Shown: positions 53,501-62,797, counted from the stretch's first letter. The stretch: DNA of 64,000 nt from DATEJJ01 sp039649115 (GCA_039649115.1 JBBWZQ010000197.1:3985-67984), one strand, 5' to 3'. Notes: generated from the sequence alone by a model not told the origin. Numbers and translations are program-made.

Positions 53501-54502
53501 GTGACCGGAGAGCTGTTCGCGACCGTCGTCGTGATCATCTTCGCGATGGGCTTCAACTACACCAACGGTTTTCACGACGCCGCCAACGCCATCGCGACGT
53601 CGGTGTCCACCCGCGCCCTGACGCCACGGGTGGCACTGGTCATGGCGGCAGTCGGCAACCTCGGCGGGTCGTTCCTGGGTGGCAAGGTGGCGGCGACCGT
53701 GGGCAAGGGCGTCGTGACGTTACCGTCCGGCCTGCCGGGCCTGTCCGTGGTGCTCGCCGGCCTGATCGGCGCGATCGTCTGGAACCTGGCCACCTGGCGC
53801 TTCGGCATCCCGTCGTCCTCGTCGCACGCGCTGATCGGTGGGCTGGTGGGCGCGACCCTGCTGGCCAGCGGGGGCCATGTCCTCTGGGGCGGGATCGTGG
53901 AGAAGGTCATCATCCCGATGGTGGTGTCACCGTTCGTCGGGCTGGTGCTCGGGTACCTGGTGATGCTCGCGGTGCTCTGGATCTTCCAGCACGGCCACCC
54001 GGGCACCCTCAACCGCGGCTTCCGGGTGGCCCAGTCGGTGTCCGCATTCGCCATGTCCATCGGGCACGGCATGCAGGACGCCGCGAAGACCATCGGCGTG
54101 GTCGCCCTGGCATTGCTCGCCAGCGGCCATCTCGGGGCCAAGGAGCCAACCCCCATCTGGGTGTACGTGATGACCGCGGCGGTGCTGGCGCTGGGCACCT
54201 ACTCCGGTGGCTGGCGGATCATCGGTACCCTCGGCCGCCGCATCATCCACCTCGACCCGCCGCACGGCTTCGCCGCCGAGGCCACCGCGAGCACGGTGCT
54301 GTTCGTCGCCTCACGGCTGGGCCTGCCCATCTCGACCACGCACACGATCACGTCCGCGATCATGGGAGTGGGCGCGACCAAGCGCCTGTCCGCGGTGCGG
54401 TGGGGTGTGGCCGGCAACATCGTGATGGCCTGGGTGCTCACGTTCCCGGCCGCGGCCGCGGTCGCCGCGCTGCTGTACCTGCTGCTGCGCCCGCTGTTCT
54501 AG
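53501..54502 (+). CDS. pit: Pit-type low-affinity phosphate transporter
   Basis: 333 residues. PHO4 family signature GFNYTNGFHDAANAIATSVSTRAL near the start and its duplicate late in the protein (ASRLGLPISTTHTITSAIMGVGATKR), plus GIPSSSSHALIGGLVGA. About ten membrane helices. Imports metal-phosphate with H+. GTG 53501, 4 bp after the DUF47 stop. Overlaps the end of the convergent oxidoreductase by 4 bp. Confidence 0.93.
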   Translation: MTGELFATVVVIIFAMGFNYTNGFHDAANAIATSVSTRALTPRVALVMAAVGNLGGSFLGGKVAATVGKGVVTLPSGLPGLSVVLAGLIGAIVWNLATWRFGIPSSSSHALIGGLVGATLLASGGHVLWGGIVEKVIIPMVVSPFVGLVLGYLVMLAVLWIFQHGHPGTLNRGFRVAQSVSAFAMSIGHGMQDAAKTIGVVALALLASGHLGAKEPTPIWVYVMTAAVLALGTYSGGWRIIGTLGRRIIHLDPPHGFAAEATASTVLFVASRLGLPISTTHTITSAIMGVGATKRLSAVRWGVAGNIVMAWVLTFPAAAAVAALLYLLLRPLF

Positions 54503-55476
54503 TCCCGGTAGGACACACCGATCTGGGTGCGCACCTGGTCCAGGATGCCCATGACCGTGAGCGTCGTGGACAGAGGCACCAGGTCACTCTCCGTGCGCCC
54601 GTCCGCGAGGCAGGCCATCACCTCCTCGGCCTCGTACCCGAGCCCGTTGCCGCGCCGGGGCAGCGAGACCTCCTCGACCCGCTCGCCGCGGACCAGCGTG
54701 AAGCCGCTGGTGTGGAAGAAGCCCTCGGGTACCACGATGCGCCCCTCGGTGCCGACGACGGCGGCCGAGACGGAACTGTTGCCGACGATTCCACAGTGGA
54801 GGGTGGCCACCGCGCCATTCGGGTAGCCGAACACCATGCCCGTGTTCTCGTCCACGCCGTCCTGGTTCAGCGTGGCGAGCGCGGCGATCCGCTGCGGCTC
54901 CCCGAGGAACATGTGGGCGAAGGTCACCGGGTACACCCCGAGGTCCAGCAGCGCCCCACCACCGAGCGCCCTGGCGCGCAGCCGGTGTGTCGCGGGGATC
55001 GGCCCGCCGATCGCGAAGTCGGCGTAGACCGCGGTGACCGCGCCGATCGCGCCGTCGTTCACGAGTTCGCGCATCCGCCTGATCGCCGGCAGGGTGCGCG
55101 TCCACATCCCCTCCATGAGGAACAGCCCGCGCTCGCGCGCCGTGGCCGCGAGATCCTCCGCACTGGCCCGGTCGAGCGTGATCGGCTTCTCGCAGAGCAC
55201 CGCCTTGCCGGCCCGCAGGCAGAGGCTGCTCGCGGCGTGGTGGGCGGAGTGCGGGGTGGCCACGTAGATCACGTCCAGGTCCGGGTCGGCGGCCAGCTCG
55301 GCCCACGAGCCGTAGGCGCGCGGGATCCCATGCCTCGCGGCGAACGCCTGCGCCGTGTCCGGCCGGCGCGAGCCGACGGCTGCCACGTCCGCCCGCGGCA
55401 GCAGCTTGAGGTCCGCGACGAAGGCGTCGGCGATCCCGCCGGTGGCCAGGATCCCCCATCTGGTACGGGTCGTCAT
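54499..55476 (-). CDS. Gfo/Idh/MocA-family oxidoreductase
   Basis: 325 residues. NAD(P) Rossmann fold RWGILATGGIADAFVADL with GxGxxA-like ATGGIA, then DVIYVATPHSAHH and the dinucleotide/substrate motif VLCEKPITLD, and a C-terminal domain with GGGALLDLGVYPVTFAHM. Substrate probably a sugar or polyol. GGGGAG lies 6 bases before ATG. Not obviously linked to the phosphate genes around it. Confidence 0.9.
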   Translation of the reverse strand: MTTRTRWGILATGGIADAFVADLKLLPRADVAAVGSRRPDTAQAFAARHGIPRAYGSWAELAADPDLDVIYVATPHSAHHAASSLCLRAGKAVLCEKPITLDRASAEDLAATARERGLFLMEGMWTRTLPAIRRMRELVNDGAIGAVTAVYADFAIGGPIPATHRLRARALGGGALLDLGVYPVTFAHMFLGEPQRIAALATLNQDGVDENTGMVFGYPNGAVATLHCGIVGNSSVSAAVVGTEGRIVVPEGFFHTSGFTLVRGERVEEVSLPRRGNGLGYEAEEVMACLADGRTESDLVPLSTTLTVMGILDQVRTQIGVSYRD

Positions 55477-55543
55477 CGTTGCTCCCCTGTCTCCCGGCGC
55501 ACAGGCCGCTGATACGCGATCCAACCATGGTTAGGCTCGGGGG

Positions 55544-56707
55544 GTGACACCTGAGGCATACCTGATCGACGCGGTGCGCACCCCGTTCGGGCGCAACCGT
55601 GGCGGACTGTCCGGCATCCGCACCGACGACCTCGCCGCGCTGCCCCTGATCGAGCTCGTGCGGCGCTACCCCGGCCTGGATCCGGACGACGTGATCCTCG
55701 GCGACACCAACGGCGCCGGTGAGGACAACCGGGACGTGGCCCGGATGGCCCTGCTGCTCGCCGGGCTGCCGGTGACGGTACCGGGGGTGACGGTCAACCG
55801 GCTGTGCGCGTCCGGTGCCGAGGCGGTCAACCAGGCCGCCCGCGCGGTACGGGCCGGCGACGCCGACCTGATCATCGCCGGTGGCGTGGAGAGCATGAGC
55901 CGGGCGCCGTTCGTCCTGCCCAAGCCGGACGCGCCGTTCCCCGCCTCGATGCAGCTGCACCATACCCAGGTCGGCTGGCGCATGGTCAACCCGAAGTTCC
56001 CCGACGTGTGGACCGCCAGCCTGGGCGCGTGCGCAGACACCGTCGCCGCGCAGTTGGGCATCGGGCGGGCCGAACAGGACGGGTGGGCGCTGCGCTCGCA
56101 CCAGCGCGCCGCCGCCGCCTGGCAGGCGGGGCTGCACGACTACGTCATCGAGACCGAGGGCGTCGTCCGCGACGAGTCCATCCGCCCCGACACGTCACTG
56201 GAGAAGCTCGCCGCGCTCAAGCCGGCCTTCCGGCCCGACGGCACGGTCACCGCCGGGAACGCCTCACCCATCAACGACGGGGCCATCGCGACCCTCGTCG
56301 GCTCACAGTCCACACTGGACGAGCTGGGTGTGGCGCCGCTGGGCCGGATCATCGCGAGCGCCACCGTCGGGATCACTCCCGAGCGGTTCTCCGTGGCGCC
56401 GGTACCGGCGGTCCACAAGGTACTCAAGCGCGCCGGACTGTCCACCTCGGACATCGCCGTCTGGGAACTGAACGAGGCGTTCGCCGCGCAGGTACTGTCG
56501 TGCCTGCACGAGTTCCCCGAGGTGGACCGGGAGCGGGTCAATCCGAACGGCGGGGCGATCGCCATCGGCCACCCGCTCGGCGCGTCCGCTCCGCGGGTCA
56601 TCGTCGACCTGTGCCGGGAGTTGCGCCGGCGCGGCGGCGGGTACGGCGTGGCGGCCGCGTGCATCGGGGTCGGCCAGGGTACCGCGATGGTGGTACGCGT
56701 TGATTGA
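55544..56707 (+). CDS. Thiolase (acetyl-CoA acetyltransferase type)
   Basis: 387 residues. Nucleophilic cysteine in VNRLCASGAEAVNQAAR (C88), GGVESMSRAPFV, the catalytic histidine stretch NGGAIAIGHPLGASAPR and the second cysteine in AAACIGVGQGTAM. Cleaves or forms acyl-CoA by thiolysis. GTG start. The Nudix gene follows with an 8-bp overlap. It could work with the acyl-CoA ligase elsewhere, but no linked beta-oxidation genes are seen. Confidence 0.93.
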   Translation: MTPEAYLIDAVRTPFGRNRGGLSGIRTDDLAALPLIELVRRYPGLDPDDVILGDTNGAGEDNRDVARMALLLAGLPVTVPGVTVNRLCASGAEAVNQAARAVRAGDADLIIAGGVESMSRAPFVLPKPDAPFPASMQLHHTQVGWRMVNPKFPDVWTASLGACADTVAAQLGIGRAEQDGWALRSHQRAAAAWQAGLHDYVIETEGVVRDESIRPDTSLEKLAALKPAFRPDGTVTAGNASPINDGAIATLVGSQSTLDELGVAPLGRIIASATVGITPERFSVAPVPAVHKVLKRAGLSTSDIAVWELNEAFAAQVLSCLHEFPEVDRERVNPNGGAIAIGHPLGASAPRVIVDLCRELRRRGGGYGVAAACIGVGQGTAMVVRVD

Positions 56708-57473
56708 CGTACCCGATTTCCTGATCCGGCACGCCCGGGAGTTCGCCGTCTCCGGCGCGGAGCCGGTACCCGCGCGGCCCGCCGCGACGGTGGTGCTGCT
56801 CCGCCGGCCGTTCGAGGTCTACCTGGTACGCCGGGCTTCGACAATGCGGTTCGCCCCCGGCATGTACGCCTTCCCCGGCGGTACGGTGGACCCGCGTGAC
56901 GCCTCCTCCGACGTGCGCTGGGTGGGTCCGGGCGCGGCCGGGTGGGCGGCGCGGCTGGGGCTGCCCGAGGCGCCGGCGCAGGCGGTGGTGTGCGCGGCGG
57001 TACGCGAGGTGTTCGAGGAGAGCGGCGTCCTGCTCGCCGGCCCCGATGAGTCCACAGTGGTGGGTGACGTGTCCACCGCGGACTGGGAGGCGGCCCGGGC
57101 GGCGGTACAGGCCCGGGAGGTCGGCTTCGCGGACATGCTGTCCGCGCGCGGCCTGGTGCTGCGCGGGGATCTGCTGGCGCCGTGGTCGCGCTGGATCACT
57201 CCGGAGTTCGAGCCGCGCCGCTTCGACACGTTCTTCTTCCTCGCGCGGCTGCCGGAGGGTCAGGTGACCCGTGACGTGGGTGGCGAGGCGGAGCACCGGG
57301 TGTGGTGCGCACCTGGGCAGGTCGCCGACCTACCGATGCTGCCGCCGACCCGGGTGACGCTGGCTCGGGTCGCTGAGTACATCCGGGTGGACGAGGTGAT
57401 GGCCGCGGCCGCGACCGGCGGGACGCTCACCCCGATCCGTCCTTGGATCGAAAACGGCCAATTCCTGTTCTGA
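56700..57473 (+). CDS. Nudix hydrolase
   Basis: 257 residues. FPGGTVDPRD, then an insertion, then AAVREVFEESGVLLAGP, a Nudix box with an expanded first loop as in actinobacterial CoA-diphosphatase-like members. C-terminal part has ITPEFEPRRFDTFFFLARLP. Probably hydrolyses a nucleoside diphosphate derivative such as acyl-CoA, given the adjacent thiolase; that link is inference. TTG start overlapping the thiolase stop by 8 bp. Confidence 0.85.
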   Translation: MIDVPDFLIRHAREFAVSGAEPVPARPAATVVLLRRPFEVYLVRRASTMRFAPGMYAFPGGTVDPRDASSDVRWVGPGAAGWAARLGLPEAPAQAVVCAAVREVFEESGVLLAGPDESTVVGDVSTADWEAARAAVQAREVGFADMLSARGLVLRGDLLAPWSRWITPEFEPRRFDTFFFLARLPEGQVTRDVGGEAEHRVWCAPGQVADLPMLPPTRVTLARVAEYIRVDEVMAAAATGGTLTPIRPWIENGQFLF

Positions 57474-57556
57474 CCTCCGACAGCCGACAAATACGTTACA
57501 GCACGCATCGCTGGCATTGCTCTATGCTCTCCTCGGGACGTACGAGGGAGGTCGGC

Positions 57557-57811
57557 GTGGCATCCATCGACGAGATCGTTGACCAACTCCAGCGCGCAAC
57601 AGATCAAGTCAACGAGGCGGTCCAATCGCTGAACGCGGCCGAGTCGGACGCCGGTGAGATGCAGTCGCAGATGGCTGCCATGGGCGTGCAGGACAAGGTC
57701 GAAGTATTCGCCAGCGTCCGCGACGCTGTCGAGAAGGCGCGGAATCATCTGTCCGGCAGCGTCGACCTTATTGACGAGGCGACGTCCGCAGCCAAGTCCG
57801 CCGGCGGTTGA
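57557..57811 (+). CDS. Small helical protein, DUF6244-like
   Basis: 84 residues, all helical: ASIDEIVDQLQRATDQVNEAV, then EMQSQMAAMGVQDKVEVF, and a C-terminal helix ending ATSAAKSAGG. It resembles the short DUF6244 proteins of Micromonosporaceae, seen by layout only. GTG start with GGGAGGTC about 5 bases upstream. Followed by a second unknown gene 103 bp on. Confidence 0.7.
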   Translation: MASIDEIVDQLQRATDQVNEAVQSLNAAESDAGEMQSQMAAMGVQDKVEVFASVRDAVEKARNHLSGSVDLIDEATSAAKSAGG

Positions 57812-57914
57812 AGAGGCGTCGGTGGTGCTTCTGGCGGCCAGCCACCGGACAACGCTACACCCGCGACACCGATCCGGAGGCGTGCGTGGGTACACAAACG
57901 ACGGGAGAGCAAAG

Positions 57915-58379
57915 ATGAGGATCGACGGTCGCGTTGAGCCGCTGGTCCGCGAGGTACTGGACGCGGCGGTCAAAAAGGACCTCAATCGACTGGCGGCCGC
58001 CTTCTCGGCCATCAGGGACAATGAGAGCGCAGCCCACGCCGTTCAGCTCGCGCTCGCGATCTGCCGCTACGTTCTGCTCGAACTTCATGGCGGCCAGCCG
58101 CCACCGAGCGCCCGGATCGAGTCGTTGGCCGACGAGATCGCGCGGGACGAGAGCTGGGCTCAGGTGCGCCAGGCAGATGTCACGGCTTTCATCAACAACG
58201 TGTTGAACGGCCACCAGCTGGACGACGGCCTGCCCGGCGAGGAAGCGGTCACGCTACCGTTCATCGTCGCCGCCAATCTGCTTGCCTCCAGTTCTGAGGC
58301 CAAGGACGGCAACCGTTGGTTCGACTATCTGGACGAGATCGAGGAGAGGCTGGAAACGACACCAGAGGCGGCCGGGTAA
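57915..58379 (+). CDS. Unrecognised helical protein
   Basis: 154 residues, helical, with RVEPLVREVLDAAVKKDLNRLAAAF, AVQLALAICRYVLLELHGG and AVTLPFIVAANLLASSSEA. ATG 57915 has GGGAGAGC upstream. Base composition is less GC-rich than neighbours (for example many AT-ending codons), which may mean recent acquisition. It probably pairs with the small gene before it. No function recognised. Confidence 0.7.
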   Translation: MRIDGRVEPLVREVLDAAVKKDLNRLAAAFSAIRDNESAAHAVQLALAICRYVLLELHGGQPPPSARIESLADEIARDESWAQVRQADVTAFINNVLNGHQLDDGLPGEEAVTLPFIVAANLLASSSEAKDGNRWFDYLDEIEERLETTPEAAG

Positions 58380-58414
58380 CGGCCGCGAGTCCGATTCAGT
58401 TACTCAGGCAGGCG

Positions 58415-59191
58415 TCAGCCGAAGCGGCCGGTGATGTAGTCCTCGGTCCGCTTCACCGATGGGTTCGTGAAGATCTTCGCGGTCTCCGCGTACTCGATCA
58501 GCCGTCCCGGGTCGCCCGTCTTGTCGATGGAGAAGAACGCGGTGCGGTCCGAGACCCGGGACGCCTGCTGCATGTTGTGCGTCACGATCACGATCGTGTA
58601 CTGGTTCTTCAGCTCCGTGATGAGGTCCTCGATCGCCAGCGTCGAGATGGGGTCCAGCGCCGAGCACGGCTCGTCCATCAGCACCACCTGCGGCTCGACC
58701 GCGATCGCCCGGGCGATGCACAGCCGCTGCTGCTGGCCGCCGGACAACCCCGCGCCGGGCCGGGACAGCCGCGTGTGCACCTCCTCCCAGAGGTTCGCCG
58801 CCCGCAGCGCCTTCTCGCACGCGTCGTCCAGCGCGGACTTGCGCCGCAGCCCGTTGAGCCGCAGCCCGGCCACCACGTTGTCGTAGATGGACATCGTCGG
58901 GAACGGGTTGGGGCGCTGGAAGACCATGCCGATCAGCCGCCGCACCGCCGTCACGTCCACGTCGCGTCCGTAGATGTCCTGCGCGTCGATGGTCAGCTTG
59001 CCCTCGACGTAGGCGCCGGGCAGCACCTCGTGCATGCGGTTGATGGAGCGCAGGAAGGTGGACTTGCCGCAGCCCGACGGGCCGATCAACGCGGTGACCG
59101 ACTTGGGCTCGATCACCATGTTGATGTCGTCGATCGCCTTGAAGGAGCCGTAGTACGCCGTGACCCCCACGGCCTCGATGCGCTTGGCCAT
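58415..59191 (-). CDS. pstB: Phosphate ABC transporter ATPase
   Basis: 258 residues. Walker A LIGPSGCGKSTFLRSINRM, Q-loop MVFQRPNPFPTMSIYDNV, signature LSGGQQQRLCIARAIA, Walker B VVLMDEPCSALDP, H-loop VTHNMQQ. PstB-specific wording (MVFQRPNPFPMSI type). ATG 59191 with AAGGA about 8 bases upstream; ATG 59200 is possible. Powers high-affinity Pi import. Confidence 0.95.
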   Translation of the reverse strand: MAKRIEAVGVTAYYGSFKAIDDINMVIEPKSVTALIGPSGCGKSTFLRSINRMHEVLPGAYVEGKLTIDAQDIYGRDVDVTAVRRLIGMVFQRPNPFPTMSIYDNVVAGLRLNGLRRKSALDDACEKALRAANLWEEVHTRLSRPGAGLSGGQQQRLCIARAIAVEPQVVLMDEPCSALDPISTLAIEDLITELKNQYTIVIVTHNMQQASRVSDRTAFFSIDKTGDPGRLIEYAETAKIFTNPSVKRTEDYITGRFG

Positions 59192-59202
59192 TCCGTTCAT
59201 CC

Positions 59203-60291
59203 TTATTTGAGTTTGCTGCGACGGGCCAGGAGCTTGGCCGCGATGGTCAGGGCGAGCACCAGGGCGACCAGAGTCAGTGCGGCGGTCCAGGCCCGGTTGA
59301 CGCCGTAGTTGTGCGTGGCCGCCACGCCGGCCTGCTGGTAAATGTAGATCGACAGCGACATCTGGTTGCCGGCGAACGGACTCATGTTGATGGAGTCCGT
59401 GCCACCCGCGACCAGCAGCACGGGGGCGGTCTCGCCGGCGGCCCGGGCGACCGCGAGCATCACACCTGTGACGATTCCGGGCAGGGCGGTCGGCAGCACG
59501 ATCCGCAGGATCGTCTTCCACTTGGGGATCCCCAGCGCGTACGCCCCCTCGCGCAGCGGTGGGGGTACCAGCCGCAGCATCTCCTCACTGGACCGGGTGA
59601 CGGTGGGCAGCATGAGCACGGCGAGGGCCAGCGCGGCGGCGAAGCCGGAGTAGGAGGCCCGCCCGTTGGACGACAGGTGCGGCGAGACGAGCAGCACCCA
59701 GAACGCGAGGATGAACAGGCCGGCGACGATCGACGGGATGCCCGTCATGACGTCGACGAAGAAGCGGATCGCGTTGGCGAGCCGTCCCCGCCCGTACTCG
59801 ACGATGTAGATGGCGCCGGCGATGCCCAGCGGTACCGTGATCAAGGTGGCGATGCCCGCCTGCTCGATCGTGCCGATGATCGCGTGGTAGGCGCCGCCGC
59901 CCTCGTCGAAGGCGGTGATGTTGCGCATCGAGTGGTTGAAGAAGTCGGCGTCCAGCCGGGTCCTGCCCTTGTCGACCAGGGTCGCCACGACCGAGATGAG
60001 GGGCAGCAGGGCCAGCGTGAACGCGGCGTAGATGAGCGTGGTGGCCACCCGGTTGGTGGCGGCCCGCCGGCCCTCCACCACGCCGGAGACCGCCAACAGG
60101 CCGATCAGGAAGATCAGCACGGCACCGACCGCGGTCAGCGCCCAGCCGCCGCCCATCACCTTGCCGACATAGAAGATGAGGTACGCGAGGATCGCCGCGC
60201 CGGCGGCAGCCGCATAGGGTACCCAGCGCGGCAGGCGCCGCACCTGGAGCTCGGACGCGATCGACAGGGTCGGCTCGGAGAGTGTCGTCAC
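59203..60291 (-). CDS. pstA: Phosphate ABC transporter permease
   Basis: 362 residues. Six-helix permease with the EAA loop LRLVPPPLREGAYALGIPKWKTI and GIAGAIYIVEYGRG. Longer than average because of extra N-terminal helices (~20-120). GTG start overlaps the pstC stop as GTGA. Membrane partner of PstC. Confidence 0.93.
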   Translation of the reverse strand: MTTLSEPTLSIASELQVRRLPRWVPYAAAAGAAILAYLIFYVGKVMGGGWALTAVGAVLIFLIGLLAVSGVVEGRRAATNRVATTLIYAAFTLALLPLISVVATLVDKGRTRLDADFFNHSMRNITAFDEGGGAYHAIIGTIEQAGIATLITVPLGIAGAIYIVEYGRGRLANAIRFFVDVMTGIPSIVAGLFILAFWVLLVSPHLSSNGRASYSGFAAALALAVLMLPTVTRSSEEMLRLVPPPLREGAYALGIPKWKTILRIVLPTALPGIVTGVMLAVARAAGETAPVLLVAGGTDSINMSPFAGNQMSLSIYIYQQAGVAATHNYGVNRAWTAALTLVALVLALTIAAKLLARRSKLK

Positions 60292-61457
60292 GTCGCGCTC
60301 CCCACGAATTCGCGGCGCCGGTACACGATCCCGCGCGCGATCATGTTGACGACCAGGGTGATGGCGAACAGCACCAGGCCGGAGGCGATCAGCGCGCCGC
60401 GCCCGATGTCCTGCGCGTCACCGAAGTGGTTGGCGATGTTCGCGGCGATCGTGTTGCCACCCGAGTTGAGGATGTCGAACGTCACGTTGAACGTGCTGCC
60501 CAGCACGAGGGCCAGCGCGATGGTCTCGCCGAGCGCCCGCCCGAGGCCGAGCATCACGGAGGCGATGAGGCCGGGCCGCCCGTACGGGATGACCGCGGTG
60601 CGGACCATCTCCCACTTGGTCGCGCCCAGCGCCAGGGCGGCCTCCTCGTTCATCGCGGGCGTCTGCCGGAAGACCTCGCGCGACAGCGAGGTGACGATCG
60701 GCAGCACCATGATGGCGAGGACCAGGGAGCCCAGCAGGATGGACTTGCCGTACGGGCCGTCGCCGCCGAACAGCGGGATCCAGGCGAAGTACTTGTGCAG
60801 CCAGGTGGACAGGCCGCGCACCGGCTGCACCAGGTACTCCCGGCCCCACAGCCCGAAGATGATGCTCGGCACCGCGGCCAGCAGGTCGATGACGAAGCCG
60901 AGGCCGGTGGCCAGGCGCCGGGGCGCGTAGTGCGACAGGCACAGCGCGATGCCCAGCGCCACGGGTACCGCCACCAGCAGGGCGAGCGCGGAGGTCAGCA
61001 CGGTGCCGAAGGCCAGGGCGCCGATGCCGAACTTGGACGGCTGGTCGGCCTGGCTCGGGTCGGGGAACCACTGGTAGTAGGTGAGGAAGTTCGCCTTGTC
61101 CGCCCGCAGCGCGGGGATCGCCTTGACGATCAGGAACGTCGCGATCGCCGCGATGATGACGAGTACGGCGGTGCCGGAGGCGGTGGTGAAGCCGCGGAAC
61201 AGCGGCTCAGGGCCGAACCGCCGGCGCCTGGGCAGGCCGCCTCCGCCACCGAGCAGGGTGGGCCGGTCGTCCGGCCCCCGGTCGCCGGGTCCCTGCCCCT
61301 CGGATCGGTGTCGTGGAGCGTTCGGCTCGGCGGTCACCGACACATCGTCGTCGACCGGTCCGGGCCGGGGCGCCGGAACCTGGGAAGGTTCGCGTGAATG
61401 CGGCTCCGCCGAGGTCGCGGGTGCGACCTCGGCGGAGCCGAAGGAAGGCTCACTCAT
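60288..61457 (-). CDS. pstC: Phosphate ABC transporter permease
   Basis: 389 residues. The first ~90 residues are hydrophilic, Pro/Gly/Asp-rich and probably disordered, unlike most PstC. Then six helices with the EAA loop EEAALALGATKWEMVRTAVIP and AIPALRADKANFLTYYQWF. ATG 61457 with GGAGAAGCTCCGGA upstream. 48 bp after pstS. Confidence 0.93.
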   Translation of the reverse strand: MSEPSFGSAEVAPATSAEPHSREPSQVPAPRPGPVDDDVSVTAEPNAPRHRSEGQGPGDRGPDDRPTLLGGGGGLPRRRRFGPEPLFRGFTTASGTAVLVIIAAIATFLIVKAIPALRADKANFLTYYQWFPDPSQADQPSKFGIGALAFGTVLTSALALLVAVPVALGIALCLSHYAPRRLATGLGFVIDLLAAVPSIIFGLWGREYLVQPVRGLSTWLHKYFAWIPLFGGDGPYGKSILLGSLVLAIMVLPIVTSLSREVFRQTPAMNEEAALALGATKWEMVRTAVIPYGRPGLIASVMLGLGRALGETIALALVLGSTFNVTFDILNSGGNTIAANIANHFGDAQDIGRGALIASGLVLFAITLVVNMIARGIVYRRREFVGSAT

Positions 61458-61505
61458 TCCGGAGCTTCTCCACCTTTTCGTCCTTGTGGACCTGCTCGCC
61501 GGGGA

Positions 61506-62621
61506 TCAGGCGAGGTTTCCGACGGCCGACGCGACCTGGGTCCGGACGGAGTCGGGCAGTGGCGCGTAGCCCGCCTTCGCCGCGGCCGCCTGGCCATCCG
61601 CGCTTGCCGTGTAGGTGAGGAACGACTTCAGCAGCGGCAGGGCCGTGCCGGAGTTGCCCTTCGAGCAGACGATCTCATACGTGACCAGGACGATCGGGTA
61701 CGCGCCGGCCGCGGTGGTCTTGTAGTCGATCGACAGGGTCAGGTCGGGTGCGGTGCCCGTGACCTTCGCGCTGGCGATGGTCTTGCCGGCCGAGTCGCCG
61801 GTCAACTCCGCGAACTCGCCCGCGCCGTTGCCGACCTTCGCCATGTTCAGGCTGTTCACCTGGGCGAAGGACCACTCGACGTAGCCGATGGCCCCGTCGG
61901 TGGACTTGATGGCCGCGGCCACGCCGTCGGACTTGTTCTCGGCCTGACCGCCCGGGGCCTTCCACGACTTGTCGTGGCCGTGGGTCCAGTCGGTGGCCGC
62001 GGTGGCGGCGAGGAACTTGGTGAAGTTGTCGGTGGTGCCCGAGCTGTCGGAACGGTGGATCGCCAGGATCTTCGTGGCCGGCAGTGTCGCGCCCGGGTTG
62101 TCCGCCTTGATGTCGGCGGCGTTCCAGGTGGTGATCTTACCGGCGAAGATCTTGGCGATGGTGGCGTCCTTGAGCTGCAGGCTGGTCACGCCGGAGACGT
62201 TGTACGCAATGGCGATCGGCCCGACGACCATCGGCAGGTGGATGGCCGGACCGCTCTTGCAGCGGGCGTCCGCCTTGGGTTGGTCCGTGGCGGGCAGCGG
62301 GGAGTCGGACCCGGCGAAGTCGGCCGTACCGGCGATGAAGGCGGTCTGGCCGGCACCGGAGCCGGTGCCCTGGTAGTTGATGGTCGCGCCGGTACATGCG
62401 GTCTGGTACGCCTTGGTCCACTGGCTCATCGCGTTGCCCTGTGCCGTCGAGCCCTGAGCGGTCAAGGTACCGGAAGCGCAGCTAATAGATCCGCCGCCAC
62501 TGGAACTGCCTCCGGAGCCGGAGGTGGACGGGGTGCTGTTGTTGTCACTACCGCACGCGGCAAGCGCGAGCGTCGCGGTCAGCACGAGGCCGGCCATGAT
62601 GCCATGCCGCTGGAGCTTCAC
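61506..62621 (-). CDS. pstS: Phosphate-binding lipoprotein
   Basis: 371 residues. Signal peptide with lipobox LALAACGSD (C23), a Ser/Gly linker, then the PstS fold: GTLTAQGSTAQGNAMSQW, INYQGTGSGAGQTAF, FAGSDSPLP and the phosphate-site RSDSSGTTDNFTKFL. Captures Pi outside the membrane. GTG start with AAGGGA 5 bases upstream. Preceded by a PHO box. First gene of the pstSCAB operon. Confidence 0.95.
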   Translation of the reverse strand: MKLQRHGIMAGLVLTATLALAACGSDNNSTPSTSGSGGSSSGGGSISCASGTLTAQGSTAQGNAMSQWTKAYQTACTGATINYQGTGSGAGQTAFIAGTADFAGSDSPLPATDQPKADARCKSGPAIHLPMVVGPIAIAYNVSGVTSLQLKDATIAKIFAGKITTWNAADIKADNPGATLPATKILAIHRSDSSGTTDNFTKFLAATAATDWTHGHDKSWKAPGGQAENKSDGVAAAIKSTDGAIGYVEWSFAQVNSLNMAKVGNGAGEFAELTGDSAGKTIASAKVTGTAPDLTLSIDYKTTAAGAYPIVLVTYEIVCSKGNSGTALPLLKSFLTYTASADGQAAAAKAGYAPLPDSVRTQVASAVGNLA

Positions 62622-62706
62622 TGCTGTCCCTTCGGGATCCTCCTGGGGCCGGCGGGGTTGCCGGTCCACAAGGACGCTAGGAGCGCGAGGTAGCCAAGGC
62701 AGTTGG

Positions 62707-62728
62707 CCGGAGTGAACGCTTGGTGAAC
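62707..62728 (-). promoter_or_regulatory. PHO box of the pstSCAB operon
   Basis: Two 11-bp direct repeats on the minus strand, GTTCACCAAGC and GTTCACTCCGG, 86-107 bp before pstS. The next 11 bp (62696-62706) look like a degenerate third unit. Oriented with the operon. Confidence 0.85.
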
Positions 62729-62797
62729 AGGTCGGCCATCCCTGGTGACGTTGTGCTGAGGAGGAGATGGCGCGGCGATGAACAGCGACCCGAGAGG

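Noticed and set aside
58380..58414. Terminator between the unknown gene and pstB
   Set aside because: The 35-bp gap shows no stable stem.
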